A program made the position numbers and the translations under genes. From assembly GCF_003096675.1 (NCBI RefSeq), contig NZ_QEKW01000003.1, forward strand, positions 248,001 to 312,000: a DNA stretch of 64,000 bases, given 5' to 3'. This DNA is from Actinomycetospora cinnamomea. Lineage in GTDB: Bacteria; Actinomycetota; Actinomycetes; Mycobacteriales; Pseudonocardiaceae. Shown here in pieces: positions 1-12,045 of the stretch; the stretch's first letter is position 1; each line of letters starts with the position of its first letter. A model generated the notes under the pieces. The model searched no databases and was not told the DNA's origin. It worked only from the letters and a program-made list of their open reading frames with translations.

Positions 1-149
1 GCCGGCGACGGGTACCCCAGGAGGCCGGCGACGTCGTGGAGGTCGTAGGTCGGCGCCCAGTCGTCGTAGATCCGGCGCACCGCGTCGGTGTCCGGCGCCT
101 CGGCGAGCAGGGCGAGGCGCCCACGGGCGTCGGTCTCGCGCGTGTCCAC
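1..149 (-). CDS. Class I SAM-dependent methyltransferase, N-terminal fragment
   Basis: The minus strand reads in from a GTG at 147-149 and runs off the left edge, giving 49 codons. A GGGAGG ribosome site lies just upstream. The product has RIYDDWAPTYDLHD near residue 26, the N-terminal signature of many small class I methyltransferases just before the SAM-binding domain, which lies outside the window. The substrate cannot be inferred. It is co-directional with hisB, where hisH would often be found in actinobacteria. Confidence 0.6.
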   Translation of the reverse strand, partial: MDTRETDARGRLALLAEAPDTDAVRRIYDDWAPTYDLHDVAGLLGYPSP

Positions 150-218
150 GGTGCCTCCCGCCGCCCTCGTCGTGCCCGATCCGAGGTTCCCCGTCCGCGC
201 CGTCCCAACCGCCCCGCG

Positions 219-383
219 TCAGGCGGGCACCAGCCGCAGGATCGCCCCGGCGACCGCGAGGGCCGCGAGCACGCCCAGCACGACCGCGACCGGCCGGTTG
301 CGGGGCCAGAAGGTGATGACGCCGCCCACGAGCAGGCCACCCACGGCGAGCAGGCCGACGGCGAGCAGGTCGGACCAGGTCAC
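219..383 (-). CDS. Small two-helix membrane protein downstream of hisB
   Basis: A 54-residue product (MTWSDLLAVG...ILRLVPA) with two hydrophobic stretches, about residues 5-25 and 31-50, split by FWPRNRP. GTG start 8 nt after the hisB stop and no Shine-Dalgarno of its own, so translation by reinitiation after hisB is likely. Tiny membrane genes in this place are common in actinobacterial histidine operons; their role is unknown. The conserved context and codon use make it a real gene rather than a chance frame. Confidence 0.65.
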   Translation of the reverse strand: MTWSDLLAVGLLAVGGLLVGGVITFWPRNRPVAVVLGVLAALAVAGAILRLVPA

Positions 384-391
384 GACTCAGA

Positions 392-997
392 TCACGACTC
401 CAGGACGCCCTTGGTGGACGCCGGGCCCTCGAGGCGCGCATCGGGCTCGGTCGCCGCCCGCAGGGCCCGCGCGATGGCCTTGTACTCGGCCTCGGTGATG
501 TGGTGCGGGTCACGGCCGCCGGTGACGCGCACGTGCAGGGCGATGCCGGCGTGGAAGGCGATCGACTCGAACACGTGGCGGTTGAGCACCGTGGGGTAGT
601 GGCCGCCGACGACGAAGCCGGCCATCGACTCGGGCTCTCCGGTGTGCACGCAGTAGGGCCGGCCCGAGACGTCGACGACGGCCTGGGCCAGCGCCTCGTC
701 CATCGGGACCCAGGCGTCACCGAAACGGCGGATGCCCGCCTTGTCGCCGAGCGCCTGGCGCAGCGCCTGCCCCAGCACGATCGCGACGTCCTCGACGGTG
801 TGGTGGGCGTCGACCTCGACGTCGCCGGTGGCCCGGACCACCAGGTCGAGCGCGCCGTGCTTGCCCAGGGCGTCGAGCATGTGGTCGAAGAAGGGCACAC
901 CCGTGGCCACCTCGGTGTGCCCGGTGCCGTCGAGGTCGACCTCGACGAGCACGCTCGACTCCTTGGTCACACGCTCCACGCGTCCCGTACGCCCCAC
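392..997 (-). CDS. hisB: Imidazoleglycerol-phosphate dehydratase
   Basis: Catalyses the Mn-dependent dehydration of imidazoleglycerol phosphate to imidazoleacetol phosphate in histidine biosynthesis. The 201-residue product has the normal single-domain length. The metal-binding signatures are present: [12 protein letters not shown] (about 37-48), [11 protein letters not shown] (about 63-73) and the C-terminal repeat [17 protein letters not shown]. The GTG start at 995-997 is supported by a TAGCCT -10 hexamer 7 nt upstream, giving a leaderless transcript. hisB is separated from hisC by two unrelated genes, which is unusual, but it appears to have its own promoter. Confidence 0.95.
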   Translation of the reverse strand: MGRTGRVERVTKESSVLVEVDLDGTGHTEVATGVPFFDHMLDALGKHGALDLVVRATGDVEVDAHHTVEDVAIVLGQALRQALGDKAGIRRFGDAWVPMDEALAQAVVDVSGRPYCVHTGEPESMAGFVVGGHYPTVLNRHVFESIAFHAGIALHVRVTGGRDPHHITEAEYKAIARALRAATEPDARLEGPASTKGVLES

Positions 998-1004
998 GGT
1001 GGCC

Positions 1005-1010
1005 AGGCTA
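1005..1010 (-). promoter_or_regulatory. Leaderless -10 element for hisB
   Basis: TAGCCT on the minus strand lies 7 nt before the hisB GTG, matching the TAnnnT -10 of leaderless actinobacterial transcripts. No clear -35 was seen. It supports independent expression of hisB despite the gene pair inserted upstream. Confidence 0.5.
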
Positions 1011-1023
1011 CCGACCGCGGCCG

Positions 1024-1647
1024 TCAGCGCCGGACGACCGTCGCGTGCACGTTGCCCGCCTCACCGGGCACCAGGCGCTCGACACGGTAGCCGGCGGGCA
1101 GGGCGTCCAGGCCCTCGAACAGTCGCTCCCCCGCCCCGGCGAGGAACGGGGCGATCACGAGGTGCATCTCGTCGACGAGACCCTCGGCCAGGAAGGCCCG
1201 CACGGTCGCGACGCCGCCGCCGAGCCGGACGTCCTGCCCGCCCGCGGCCTCGACGGCCCGTGCCAGGACCTCCTTCGGGGTGGCCTCCAGGAAATGGAAG
1301 GTCGTCCCGCCCGCCATGGGCAGCGAGGGACGCGGGTGGTGGGTGAGGACGAACACCGGGTGGCCGTAGGGCGGTTCCTCGCCCCACCACCCGCGCCAGC
1401 TCTCGTCGGGCCACGGGCCCCGCACCGGGCCGAACATGTTGCGCCCCATGATCGTGGCGCCGACGCCCTCGTCCCCCGCCCGGAACGCGGCGTCGTCCAC
1501 CCCGGCCCCCTCGCCGCGGAAGCTCGGCATCATCCAGTCGTGCAGGCCCTCGACGCCGTCGCCGAAGGGCGCGTCCTCCCGCTGGTCGGTGCCAGTGCCG
1601 AAGCCGTCGAGGGTGATCGTGAACGCGTGCACGCGCAGGCGGGACAT
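1024..1647 (-). CDS. RibD-C / dihydrofolate-reductase-like family reductase
   Basis: A 207-residue protein of the RibD C-terminal/DHFR-like fold, using NAD(P)H on an unknown substrate. Visible features are the N-terminal strand [13 protein letters not shown], the MGRNMF segment (about 89-94), the [11 protein letters not shown] strand (about 119) and the [15 protein letters not shown] glycine motif (about 157-171), all typical of YyaP/RibD-type reductases. An AGGAGG site precedes the ATG. It is divergent from an HxlR regulator, a common pairing in which the regulator controls the reductase. The operator-like repeats between them support this. It is not a histidine enzyme, so it looks like an insertion in the his locus. 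Confidence 0.85.
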   Translation of the reverse strand: MSRLRVHAFTITLDGFGTGTDQREDAPFGDGVEGLHDWMMPSFRGEGAGVDDAAFRAGDEGVGATIMGRNMFGPVRGPWPDESWRGWWGEEPPYGHPVFVLTHHPRPSLPMAGGTTFHFLEATPKEVLARAVEAAGGQDVRLGGGVATVRAFLAEGLVDEMHLVIAPFLAGAGERLFEGLDALPAGYRVERLVPGEAGNVHATVVRR

Positions 1648-1660
1648 GGCGCCTCCTCGG

Positions 1661-1731
1661 TCGAGTGGTTGTATTTCGCAACCGGATGCGAGGACGCTAG
1701 CGCGATGCAGTGGTAATCTGCAACCACTCGA
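1661..1731. promoter_or_regulatory. Operator region between reductase and HxlR genes
   Basis: A perfect 11-bp inverted repeat, TCGAGTGGTTG (1661-1671) and CAACCACTCGA (1721-1731), flanks the divergent starts. Each arm also sits in its own smaller palindrome: GGTTG-N7-CAACC at the left and GTGGT-N7-AACCAC at the right. Two such sites bracketing both promoters fit binding by a dimeric HxlR/wHTH repressor that represses the reductase and itself (inference). Confidence 0.55.
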
Positions 1732-1745
1732 TACCGGGAGGGACG

Positions 1746-2246
1746 TTGCGCCACGCAGGACGATCGGGCTGCCCGATCAACCAGGCCGTCGAGGCGCTGG
1801 GCGACCACTGGACGCTGCTGGTGCTGCGCGACATCGTCTTCGGCGGCCGGCGCCATTTCCGGGAGCTGCTCGCGGGCTCGCAGGAGGGGATCGCGTCCAA
1901 CATCCTCGCCGACCGGCTGCGCCGGCTCGTCGACGACGGGATGCTCACCCGCGAGGACGCCGGACGCGGCCGGCGCGCGACCTACAGCCTCACCGAGTCC
2001 TCGATCGCGCTCGTGCCGGTGTTCGCCGTGCTCGGCGCCTGGGGGCTGCGCCACCGTGAGACCACCGAGGAGCTGGCGGTCCGGGCGCGCCTGCTGGAGG
2101 AGGGTGGGCCGGCCATGTGGGAGGACTTCATGGCCGAGCTGCGCGTCACCCACCTCGGCGCGCCCGCGCCCGCCCACCCCCGCGAGCCGGTGGTCGAGCG
2201 CCTCCGGGCCGCGCGCGAGGCCGCTCGCGACGCGGCGGCGAGCTGA
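1746..2246 (+). CDS. HxlR-family winged-helix transcriptional regulator
   Basis: Winged-helix regulator of the HxlR/MarR-like type. The N-terminal core CPINQAVEALGDHWTLLVLRD (Cys near residue 9) followed by FRELLAGSQEGIASNILADRLRRLVDDGMLTRE is the family hallmark; the N-terminal Cys is a redox sensor in some relatives. The TTG start at 1746 is chosen because GGGAGGGA lies 5 nt upstream, giving 166 residues. The C-terminal tail (about 95-166) is longer than in minimal HxlR proteins and has no recognised domain. It is divergent from the DHFR-like reductase and probably controls it. Confidence 0.85.
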   Translation: MRHAGRSGCPINQAVEALGDHWTLLVLRDIVFGGRRHFRELLAGSQEGIASNILADRLRRLVDDGMLTREDAGRGRRATYSLTESSIALVPVFAVLGAWGLRHRETTEELAVRARLLEEGGPAMWEDFMAELRVTHLGAPAPAHPREPVVERLRAAREAARDAAAS

Positions 2247-2275
2247 CCCGTGTCCGGTCGGGGCTCCCGGCCGGA

Positions 2276-2298
2276 CCCGGTCGGGGCACCCGACCGGG
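2276..2298. terminator. Strong hairpin between convergent HxlR and hisC
   Basis: A perfect 10-bp stem (CCCGGTCGGG, loop GCA, CCCGACCGGG) follows the HxlR stop and lies downstream of hisC on the other strand. There is no U-run, so it would be an actinobacterial I-shaped, bidirectional terminator. Nothing else was recognised in 2299-2458. Confidence 0.5.
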
Positions 2299-2458
2299 GG
2301 ACCTACGCCGTTGATCGCGTCGGGAGCAACGAGTCCGGCCCCCGAAGCGGACGGTCGCCGTCGGCCCGGGGCGGCGGTCTCGACGCGATCATGCGCATAG
2401 TCCTCGAGCGCACCCGCCTCGCCCTCGTCGCTCGACGCGGGGGTCCCGGCCGGACCGG

Positions 2459-4908
<2,450 letters not shown>

Positions 4909-4914
4909 GGGACC

Positions 4915-4920
4915 AGGGTA
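4915..4920 (-). promoter_or_regulatory. Leaderless -10 element for hisDC
   Basis: TACCCT on the minus strand, 6 nt before the chosen hisD GTG. No Shine-Dalgarno is present, so the pattern fits a leaderless mRNA and decides the start. Confidence 0.45.
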
Positions 4921-4952
4921 GCCAGGATGGCGACCGGTCCCCGGCATGACGG

Positions 4953-5004
4953 TGATCAACGGGGAGTTCGTGCGCGTAGAGGCGGCGAACAGCGCGTTCG
5001 CTGC
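4953..5004 (+). repeat. Dispersed palindromic repeat, copy A
   Basis: A 52-bp element starting TGATCAACGGGGA and ending GCGCGTTCGCTGC. It aligns without gaps to 43471-43522 with five mismatches, and its 3' core recurs twice at 11024-11076. The core GCGGCGAAC-AGCGC-GTTCGCTGC forms a 9-bp stem (one G-U pair) with a 5-nt loop. It sits between divergent hisD and gnd, so a role as a terminator only is unlikely. Confidence 0.7.
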
Positions 5005-5072
5005 GGATCGACGGCGACGGGTGACCGGTGTCGATCAGGGGCCCACCCTGGTGTGACGGGTGGGTGGGTGGG

Positions 5073-5078
5073 CACTCT
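5073..5078 (+). promoter_or_regulatory. Possible leaderless -10 element for gnd
   Basis: CACTCT lies 7 nt before the gnd GTG, the same spacing seen at several other genes here. It deviates from TAnnnT at the first base, so support is weak on its own. Confidence 0.3.
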
Positions 5079-5085
5079 GCACCGC

Positions 5086-6525
5086 GTGAGTGCGAAAGCC
5101 GAGATCGGCGTCAGCGGCCTGGCCACGATGGGGCGCAACCTCGCCCGCAACCTCGCCCGGCACGGGCACGTGGTGGCGGTGCACAACCGCACCGCGCAGC
5201 GCACCCGGGACCTGGTGGAGAACTTCTCCGACGAGGGGACGTTCGTGGGCTCCGAGTCGGCGCAGGAGTTCGTCGACGCCCTCGAGCGCCCACGGCGGAT
5301 CGTGCTGATGGTGCCGGCGGGGGCGGCCACGGACGCCGTCATCGACGAGTTCGTCCCGCTGCTCGAGCAGGGCGACGTGATCATCGACGCGGGCAACGCG
5401 CACTTCCTCGACACCCGTCGCCGGGAGAAGGCGCTGTCCGAGAAGGGCCTGAACTTCGTCGGCATGGGCGTCTCCGGCGGCGAGGAGGGCGCGCTCAACG
5501 GGCCGTCGATCATGCCCGGCGGGCCGAAGGAGGCCTACGACGCGCTGGGGCCGCTGCTCGAGGACATCGCGGCGAAGGTCGACGGCGAGCCCTGCTGCAC
5601 CCACATCGGCGCCGACGGCGCGGGCCACTTCGTCAAGATGGTCCACAACGGCATCGAGTACGCCGACATGCAGCTCATCGCCGAGGCCTACGACCTGCTG
5701 CGCAAGGGCCTGGGCATCGAGCCCGCGGCCATCGCCGACATCTTCCGCCAGTGGGACTCCGGGCGGCTCGACTCCTACCTCATGGAGATCTCCACCGAGG
5801 TGCTGTCCCACGTCGACGCCGACACGGGACGCCCGTTCGTCGACGTGGTCGCCGACGAGGCCGAGCAGAAGGGCACCGGGCGCTGGACCGTGCAGGGCGC
5901 CCTCGAGCTGGGCCAGCCGGTGACCGGCATCGGCGAGGCCGTCTTCGCCCGCTCGCTGTCGGGCCACCGCGACCTGCGCACCGCCGCCCGGGACCTGCCC
6001 GGCACGTCGGGGGCGGTGCTGGAGGGCCCGGCGGCCGAGGGCTTCGCCGAGGACATCGAGCAGGCCCTCTACGCGTCCAAGATCGTCGCCTACGCCCAGG
6101 GCTTCAACCAGATCCAGGCCGGCGCCGCCGAGTACGACTGGTCGATCGACCTCGGCGCCGTGGCCGCGATCTGGCGCGGCGGCTGCATCATCCGCGCCCG
6201 CTTCCTCGACGAGATCACCGCGGCCTACCGCCGCGACCCCGCCCTTCCGACGCTGCTCATCGACGAGTCGTTCCGCGAGGCCCTGGCCGGGGCGCAGGAC
6301 GCGTGGCGTCGCGTGGTCTCGGTCGCCGCCCAGCTCGGCATCCCCGCGCCGGGGTTCTCCACCGCGCTCGCCTACTACGACGCGCTGCGCTCCGAGCGCC
6401 TGCCCGCGGCCCTGATCCAGGGCCAGCGCGACTTCTTCGGCGCGCACACCTACCGCCGCGTCGACCGCGAGGGCACGTTCCACACCCGCTGGTCCGAGGA
6501 GGGACGCCCGCAGGAGGAGCGGTGA
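5086..6525 (+). CDS. gnd: 6-phosphogluconate dehydrogenase, decarboxylating
   Basis: Oxidative pentose-phosphate enzyme: 6-phosphogluconate plus NADP+ gives ribulose 5-phosphate, CO2 and NADPH. The 479-residue product (GTG at 5086) matches the long dimeric form. It has the N-terminal Rossmann motif GVSGLATMGRNLARNLA, the HNRT coenzyme-binding segment, the substrate motif MGVSGGEEGALNGPS and the catalytic Lys in GAGHFVKMVHNGIEY. The C-terminus ends with the substrate-binding FFGAHTYRRVD segment. It is single-gene, divergent from hisD and convergent with the DUF1360 gene, whose stop codon lies one base beyond its own. Confidence 0.97.
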   Translation: MSAKAEIGVSGLATMGRNLARNLARHGHVVAVHNRTAQRTRDLVENFSDEGTFVGSESAQEFVDALERPRRIVLMVPAGAATDAVIDEFVPLLEQGDVIIDAGNAHFLDTRRREKALSEKGLNFVGMGVSGGEEGALNGPSIMPGGPKEAYDALGPLLEDIAAKVDGEPCCTHIGADGAGHFVKMVHNGIEYADMQLIAEAYDLLRKGLGIEPAAIADIFRQWDSGRLDSYLMEISTEVLSHVDADTGRPFVDVVADEAEQKGTGRWTVQGALELGQPVTGIGEAVFARSLSGHRDLRTAARDLPGTSGAVLEGPAAEGFAEDIEQALYASKIVAYAQGFNQIQAGAAEYDWSIDLGAVAAIWRGGCIIRARFLDEITAAYRRDPALPTLLIDESFREALAGAQDAWRRVVSVAAQLGIPAPGFSTALAYYDALRSERLPAALIQGQRDFFGAHTYRRVDREGTFHTRWSEEGRPQEER

Positions 6526-6526
6526 C

Positions 6527-7036
6527 CTACGCGGCCTGCTGGGCGCGGGCGTAGGCGAGCTGGAGGAAGTCGGCCCCGGCGAGGGCGGAGAAGCTGCCCG
6601 CGACGAGGCGGGTCAGACGGGGCGCGACGACGAGCCCGAGCCCGAAGGCGCTCACGATCCACACGTCGAGGCAGAACGGGCAGGTCAGCAGCTCGCCGAC
6701 CGCGTGGCGCATGCCGCCCTCGCCGCGAGGCTCGTCCATCACCTCGGCCGGGCCGCCGGGCCCGTGATGCTCGGTGAAGGGGGCCCGCAGCGGGCTCGTC
6801 ACCGACTCCTTGGTGATCGTCCGAGAGATCTTGTGGGTGCCGAGCGCCATCGTGACGAGGTCCTTGACCGACACGCTGTCGGGCAGCTCGCGCCCGGCGG
6901 CCCGGGCGGCCAGGGTCCCGATGGCCAGCAGGACCAGGTAGATCCCCAACATCGCGGCGTGCGAGCCGACCGGCTGGCCGCTGCCGCCGCGGTACTCCTC
7001 GGCCTCGTCGCGCCCGAGCTGCGCCAGATCCGCCAT
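6527..7036 (-). CDS. DUF1360 membrane protein
   Basis: A 169-residue protein of the DUF1360 family. It has a hydrophobic N-terminal helix (about 28-47), then VKDLVTMALGTHKISRTITKESVTSPLRAPF, and a C-terminal LLTCPFCLDVWIVSAFGLGLV helix. The CPFC motif and the K-SR-x-ITKE segment are family hallmarks; the function is unknown. It is convergent with gnd, almost touching, and upstream (same strand) is the DedA gene. Confidence 0.8.
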   Translation of the reverse strand: MADLAQLGRDEAEEYRGGSGQPVGSHAAMLGIYLVLLAIGTLAARAAGRELPDSVSVKDLVTMALGTHKISRTITKESVTSPLRAPFTEHHGPGGPAEVMDEPRGEGGMRHAVGELLTCPFCLDVWIVSAFGLGLVVAPRLTRLVAGSFSALAGADFLQLAYARAQQAA

Positions 7037-7075
7037 GGGGCCGCGGCTACCCGGACAGCGGGCGCCGCAACACCG

Positions 7076-7759
7076 TCACCGCTCCGGGCGCTCGATGACC
7101 TCGGTGGGCGCGTTCTGGGCCCGCACTGCCTTCACCTTCCTGCGGTGGCGGCGGTAGCGCTTGAGGAGCATGTATCCCACCAGGGCGACGAGCAGCACCA
7201 GCACGACGGTCTGGAACACCCCGGAGTACCGCTCGACGAGGTACCAGCGCGTGCCGAGGGCGTAGCCGCCGTAGACGAACACCGAGTTCCAGATGAGGCT
7301 GCCGAGCAGCGTGAGCACGCCGAACTCCCACCACGGCATGCGCCGGGCGCCGGCGGGCAGGGACACCAGGCTGCGTACGCCCGGCACCATGCGCCCGAGG
7401 AACACCGCCCAGCGGCCGTGCCGGTCGAACCAGCCCTCGGCCCGCTGCACGTCCTCGACGTGCACCATCGGGATCTTCGACAGCGCCTGCCGCACCCGGT
7501 GCTCGGGCGCGAGCATGCCGACGAGGTAGAGCGCGACCGCCCCGACGACCGAGCCGCCCGTGGTCCACGCGATCGCCGCGAACACGGAGAACTGACCGCG
7601 ACCGGCCGCGAACCCGGCGAGCGGGAGGACCACCTCGCTGGGGATCGGCGGGAAGACGTTCTCCAGGGCGACGATGATCCCGGCGCCGGGGGCCCCGAGG
7701 GTGGACATCAGGTCCGAGGCCCACCCGGCCAGACCGCCGCCGCCCGGCGCTGCTGCCAT
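7076..7759 (-). CDS. DedA-family membrane protein
   Basis: A 227-residue polytopic protein (ATG at 7757-7759) of the DedA/SNARE-associated family, which includes polyprenyl- and phosphatidyl-lipid scramblases. Family signatures are ENVFPPIPSEVVLPLAGF (about 33-50), FDRHGRWAVFLGRMVPGVRSLVSLPAG (about 114-140, with the key F-x-GR-x-xPGxR) and four to five membrane segments, ending in a basic cytoplasmic tail rich in Lys/Arg. It probably acts in lipid-carrier recycling or proton-motive-force maintenance. The specific lipid cannot be told from sequence. Confidence 0.85.
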   Translation of the reverse strand: MAAAPGGGGLAGWASDLMSTLGAPGAGIIVALENVFPPIPSEVVLPLAGFAAGRGQFSVFAAIAWTTGGSVVGAVALYLVGMLAPEHRVRQALSKIPMVHVEDVQRAEGWFDRHGRWAVFLGRMVPGVRSLVSLPAGARRMPWWEFGVLTLLGSLIWNSVFVYGGYALGTRWYLVERYSGVFQTVVLVLLVALVGYMLLKRYRRHRRKVKAVRAQNAPTEVIERPER

Positions 7760-7797
7760 GTCCGTCCAACGTCCGTCCACGAAGGGCGGGTTCCCGA

Positions 7798-9708
<1,911 letters not shown>

Positions 9709-9748
9709 GCAGGAACTCCAGCCGAGAGAAGGACGCGGTCCCTCCAGG

Positions 9749-10735
9749 TTACGGGGCGTGATCCCCTTCACCGGCGGGGACCGGGGTGTCGCCCACCACG
9801 TCGGCCGCGACGAGCGCCCCGACGCGCGGCGCCATCTTGGCGAGGTTGTCGCCCCACACGACGTGCACGGCGCCCGCGCGCGCCCGGTGGACGCCGTCGC
9901 CGAGGCGCCCCGGGGTGCAGCGCAGCTCCTCGACGGGCTCGGGGTGCAGGTGCGGGAGGTTCCGTCGGACGTGGTCGACGACGGCCTCGCGGGAGCGGCG
10001 GGCGACCTCGTCGGCGCCGAGGTCGAAGGCGGTGTCGGCCTCGGGCAGGTGGCCGCCGACCGCCCAGTGGCCGGCGCGGGTGCGGTGCTGGTACGTGCTC
10101 GCCAGCGGCCCGTCCTCGCGGCCGTCGAGATGGCACGGGCGGTCGGCCGGGCCGGCGAAGGTGAAGCGGGCGTGGTGCTCGAGCTCGTCGGGCACGGCGA
10201 CGCCCAGCGGCGCGACCAGGGCCGGCGTGTCCGCACCCGCGGCGACGACGACGGCGTCCGCGCGCACGTCGCTCCCGTCGTCGAGGTGCACGGTGCCGTC
10301 GGCGTCCACGCCCGTGACCGAGGCGCGCTCGGGGCGCGTGGCCGCGGTGAGGAACGCCCCGGCGGCGACGAGGTCGAGCACGCCGCCCGCGGGGTCGTGC
10401 AGGTCGCCCCGGCGGTCGACCCGGTGCACCGCGCCGGCCGCGGCCATCGCGTCGGCCCAGGCCGGGACGCGGGGCCCGCTGACCACGAGGCGTTCGGCGC
10501 CGACCAGCGTCCGCCCCGCCCGCATCGACCACTCGTCCCACAGCTCGGAGGCGCGGCGGGCCTCGGTGACCAGCTCCGGGTCGCCGTGGGCGACGCGGAA
10601 GATGCGCGTGTCGCCCACCGACCGCCCGCCCATCGGCGCGCCGGCGTCCAGGCAGCGCACGGTCACGCCCGCCGCCACCAGCGTGTACGCCGTCGCCAGC
10701 CCGACGATCCCCGCGCCGACCACGGTGACCCTCAT
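9749..10735 (-). CDS. FAD-dependent oxidoreductase, DAO / monomeric sarcosine oxidase-like
   Basis: A 328-residue FAD protein of the DAO superfamily. The N-terminal dinucleotide motif is VTVVGAGIVGLATAYTL, and GRSVGDTRIFRVAHGD resembles the GSSHGDTRIIR segment of monomeric sarcosine oxidases, where covalent FAD proteins keep the histidine; here that position is not His. A second strand motif AVVVAAGADTPAL binds FAD. The C-terminal segment TPGRLGDGVHRARAGAVHVVWGDNLAKMAPRVGAL fits the family's final FAD loop. It is slightly shorter than usual (about 370-390). The substrate is probably an amine or N-methyl amino acid, but this is unproven. Confidence 0.75.
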   Translation of the reverse strand: MRVTVVGAGIVGLATAYTLVAAGVTVRCLDAGAPMGGRSVGDTRIFRVAHGDPELVTEARRASELWDEWSMRAGRTLVGAERLVVSGPRVPAWADAMAAAGAVHRVDRRGDLHDPAGGVLDLVAAGAFLTAATRPERASVTGVDADGTVHLDDGSDVRADAVVVAAGADTPALVAPLGVAVPDELEHHARFTFAGPADRPCHLDGREDGPLASTYQHRTRAGHWAVGGHLPEADTAFDLGADEVARRSREAVVDHVRRNLPHLHPEPVEELRCTPGRLGDGVHRARAGAVHVVWGDNLAKMAPRVGALVAADVVGDTPVPAGEGDHAP

Positions 10736-10800
10736 CCGCGCCTCCCGACCCTGAGCCGAGGGTCAGGGTGCACCCCGATCCGCGCGGGCGCAGCGGCGCG

Positions 10801-10806
10801 CAGCAT
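10801..10806 (+). promoter_or_regulatory. Possible leaderless -10 for the 68-residue membrane gene
   Basis: CAGCAT sits exactly 7 nt before the ATG, and no Shine-Dalgarno is visible. It is one of a set of CAnnnT hexamers with this spacing in the window. Confidence 0.3.
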
Positions 10807-10813
10807 CGGTGTC

Positions 10814-11020
10814 ATGAGGATCGTGGTGTGGGTTCTGGTGGGCATCGGCGCGCTGGTGGTGGTCGGCGGGGTCGTGCTGCCGCTCGTGCAGTGGCTGCTC
10901 GGGGCACTGCTCTGGCTCGTCCCGGCCGCGCTCGTCGTCGGCGGTGGCATCTGGCTGGCGACGCGCGGTCGGCGCAAGGAGGTCGGCGCGGCGCGCGGCG
11001 ACGCCCCGCGGCTGCCCTGA
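10814..11020 (+). CDS. Small membrane protein, two transmembrane helices
   Basis: A 68-residue product with two near-continuous hydrophobic segments (about 2-24 and 27-50) and a basic, positively charged tail (TRGRRKEVGAARGD). ATG at 10814. No characterised family recognised. Codon use is like its neighbours. It is divergent from the DAO gene and convergent with the SCO6745-family gene, with a palindromic repeat pair in the 63-bp gap. Confidence 0.55.
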   Translation: MRIVVWVLVGIGALVVVGGVVLPLVQWLLGALLWLVPAALVVGGGIWLATRGRRKEVGAARGDAPRLP

Positions 11021-11023
11021 GGT

Positions 11024-11076
11024 GCAGCGAACGCGCTGTTCGCTGCTTCTAGGCGTACGAACAGCGCGTTCGCTGC
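11024..11076. repeat. Dispersed palindromic repeat, inverted double copy C
   Basis: Two perfect 19-bp arms (GCAGCGAACGCGCTGTTCG at 11024-11042 and its complement at 11058-11076) around a 15-nt loop. Each arm is a copy of the core found at 4953-5004 and 43471-43522, and the loop carries the TCTAGGCG/GGCGTA flank of the other copies. It lies between convergent genes, where the cruciform could also terminate transcription. Confidence 0.7.
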
Positions 11077-11083
11077 CACTACC

Positions 11084-12001
11084 TCAGCGCCGCGGTGGCC
11101 GCTGGGCGAACACGCCGTCGACGGCGAAGGCCGGCAGGACGGCCTTGGTCAGCGGCGCCGAGATCTCGCGGAGCCGGGCCGTCCCCTCGCCGCCGAGGTG
11201 GCGCCAGGGGGCGAGGGACATGCGCGTCGTGTGGTCCTCGACCTCGGCGCGCAGGGCGACGCCGGCCTCGGTCAGGGCGCCGTCGGCGTCGAGCAGCCCG
11301 CGCTCGGCCAGGCCGGCGGCCGCCTCGCTCCACTGCTCGGGTGACCAGCCCCGGCTCTGCTGGGCGAACCCGACGGTGAAGCCTCGCCCGGTGGCCGTGT
11401 GGGTCACCAGCGCCTCGAGGCCCGACAGCCCCGCCGACACCAGCGCGTGCAGGTGGGCGTCGCCCCGGTGCTCGCGCAGCAGGGTGACCGCGTGCCACAG
11501 GGCGAGGTGGGGCTCCTCGGGGAAGGGCAGGTCGGCGTGCGCGGCGTAGAGCGGGCGGTCCTCCCCCGTCGCCCCGTCGCACGCCCGGCGGGCGAGCTCC
11601 GCGGACTCGGTCACCGCGCGCGACGAGACCTGGTCCCCGAGCAGCCGGCGCAGGGCCGTGTCCGCCGCGCGCAGGCGGGCGTTGACGACGTCCGCCGGCG
11701 AGGCCTGCGCCCACACCACCGGCACCGAGCGCGCGACCAGGGCCGGGTTGAAGCTGAAGAACGTCGCCGCCACGACGCCCGGCCCGACCGCGCCCATCGC
11801 CGCGGACCGCTGGGCGAAGTACTGGTCACGCTGCCGGGTGATGCCCAGCGGCGCGAGCTCCTCCCCCACCTCGGGCACGAAGTAGATCATCGAGTGCAGG
11901 GGCTCGAGGCGGGCCGCGAGGGCGGCGGCGTCGGCGGGGTCGAGGGCGGGACCGGCGGCGGTGTCAGCCGGGGTGTCGGCGGGTGTGGCCACGGCGGTCA
12001 C
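11084..12001 (-). CDS. SCO6745-family protein
   Basis: A 305-residue protein from GTG at 11999-12001. It matches the actinobacterial SCO6745 family: LEPLHSMIYFVPE at the N-terminus, FFSFNPALVA, RPLYAAHADLPFPEEPHLALWHAVTLLREHRGDAHLHAL and the C-terminal winged-helix-like WSEAAAGLAERGLLDADGALTEAG. Function is unknown. An ATG-less extension to 12070 is possible, but it would overlap the divergent lipase gene. It is divergent from the lipase gene, with the shared promoter space only about 44 bp. Confidence 0.75.
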   Translation of the reverse strand: MTAVATPADTPADTAAGPALDPADAAALAARLEPLHSMIYFVPEVGEELAPLGITRQRDQYFAQRSAAMGAVGPGVVAATFFSFNPALVARSVPVVWAQASPADVVNARLRAADTALRRLLGDQVSSRAVTESAELARRACDGATGEDRPLYAAHADLPFPEEPHLALWHAVTLLREHRGDAHLHALVSAGLSGLEALVTHTATGRGFTVGFAQQSRGWSPEQWSEAAAGLAERGLLDADGALTEAGVALRAEVEDHTTRMSLAPWRHLGGEGTARLREISAPLTKAVLPAFAVDGVFAQRPPRR

Positions 12002-12032
12002 CGTCCCACGCCGCGCGCCGTCCCGCCGAGGG

Positions 12033-12038
12033 CAGACT
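12033..12038 (+). promoter_or_regulatory. Possible leaderless -10 element for the lipase gene
   Basis: CAGACT 7 nt before the ATG at 12046. The identical hexamer precedes the coaE and LysR starts at 6 nt, which gives some support. Confidence 0.35.
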
Positions 12039-12045
12039 GGGGGCC

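Noticed and set aside
10..600. Plus-strand open frames over the hisB region
   Set aside because: Low-complexity, Arg/Pro-rich and antisense to hisB and the small membrane gene.
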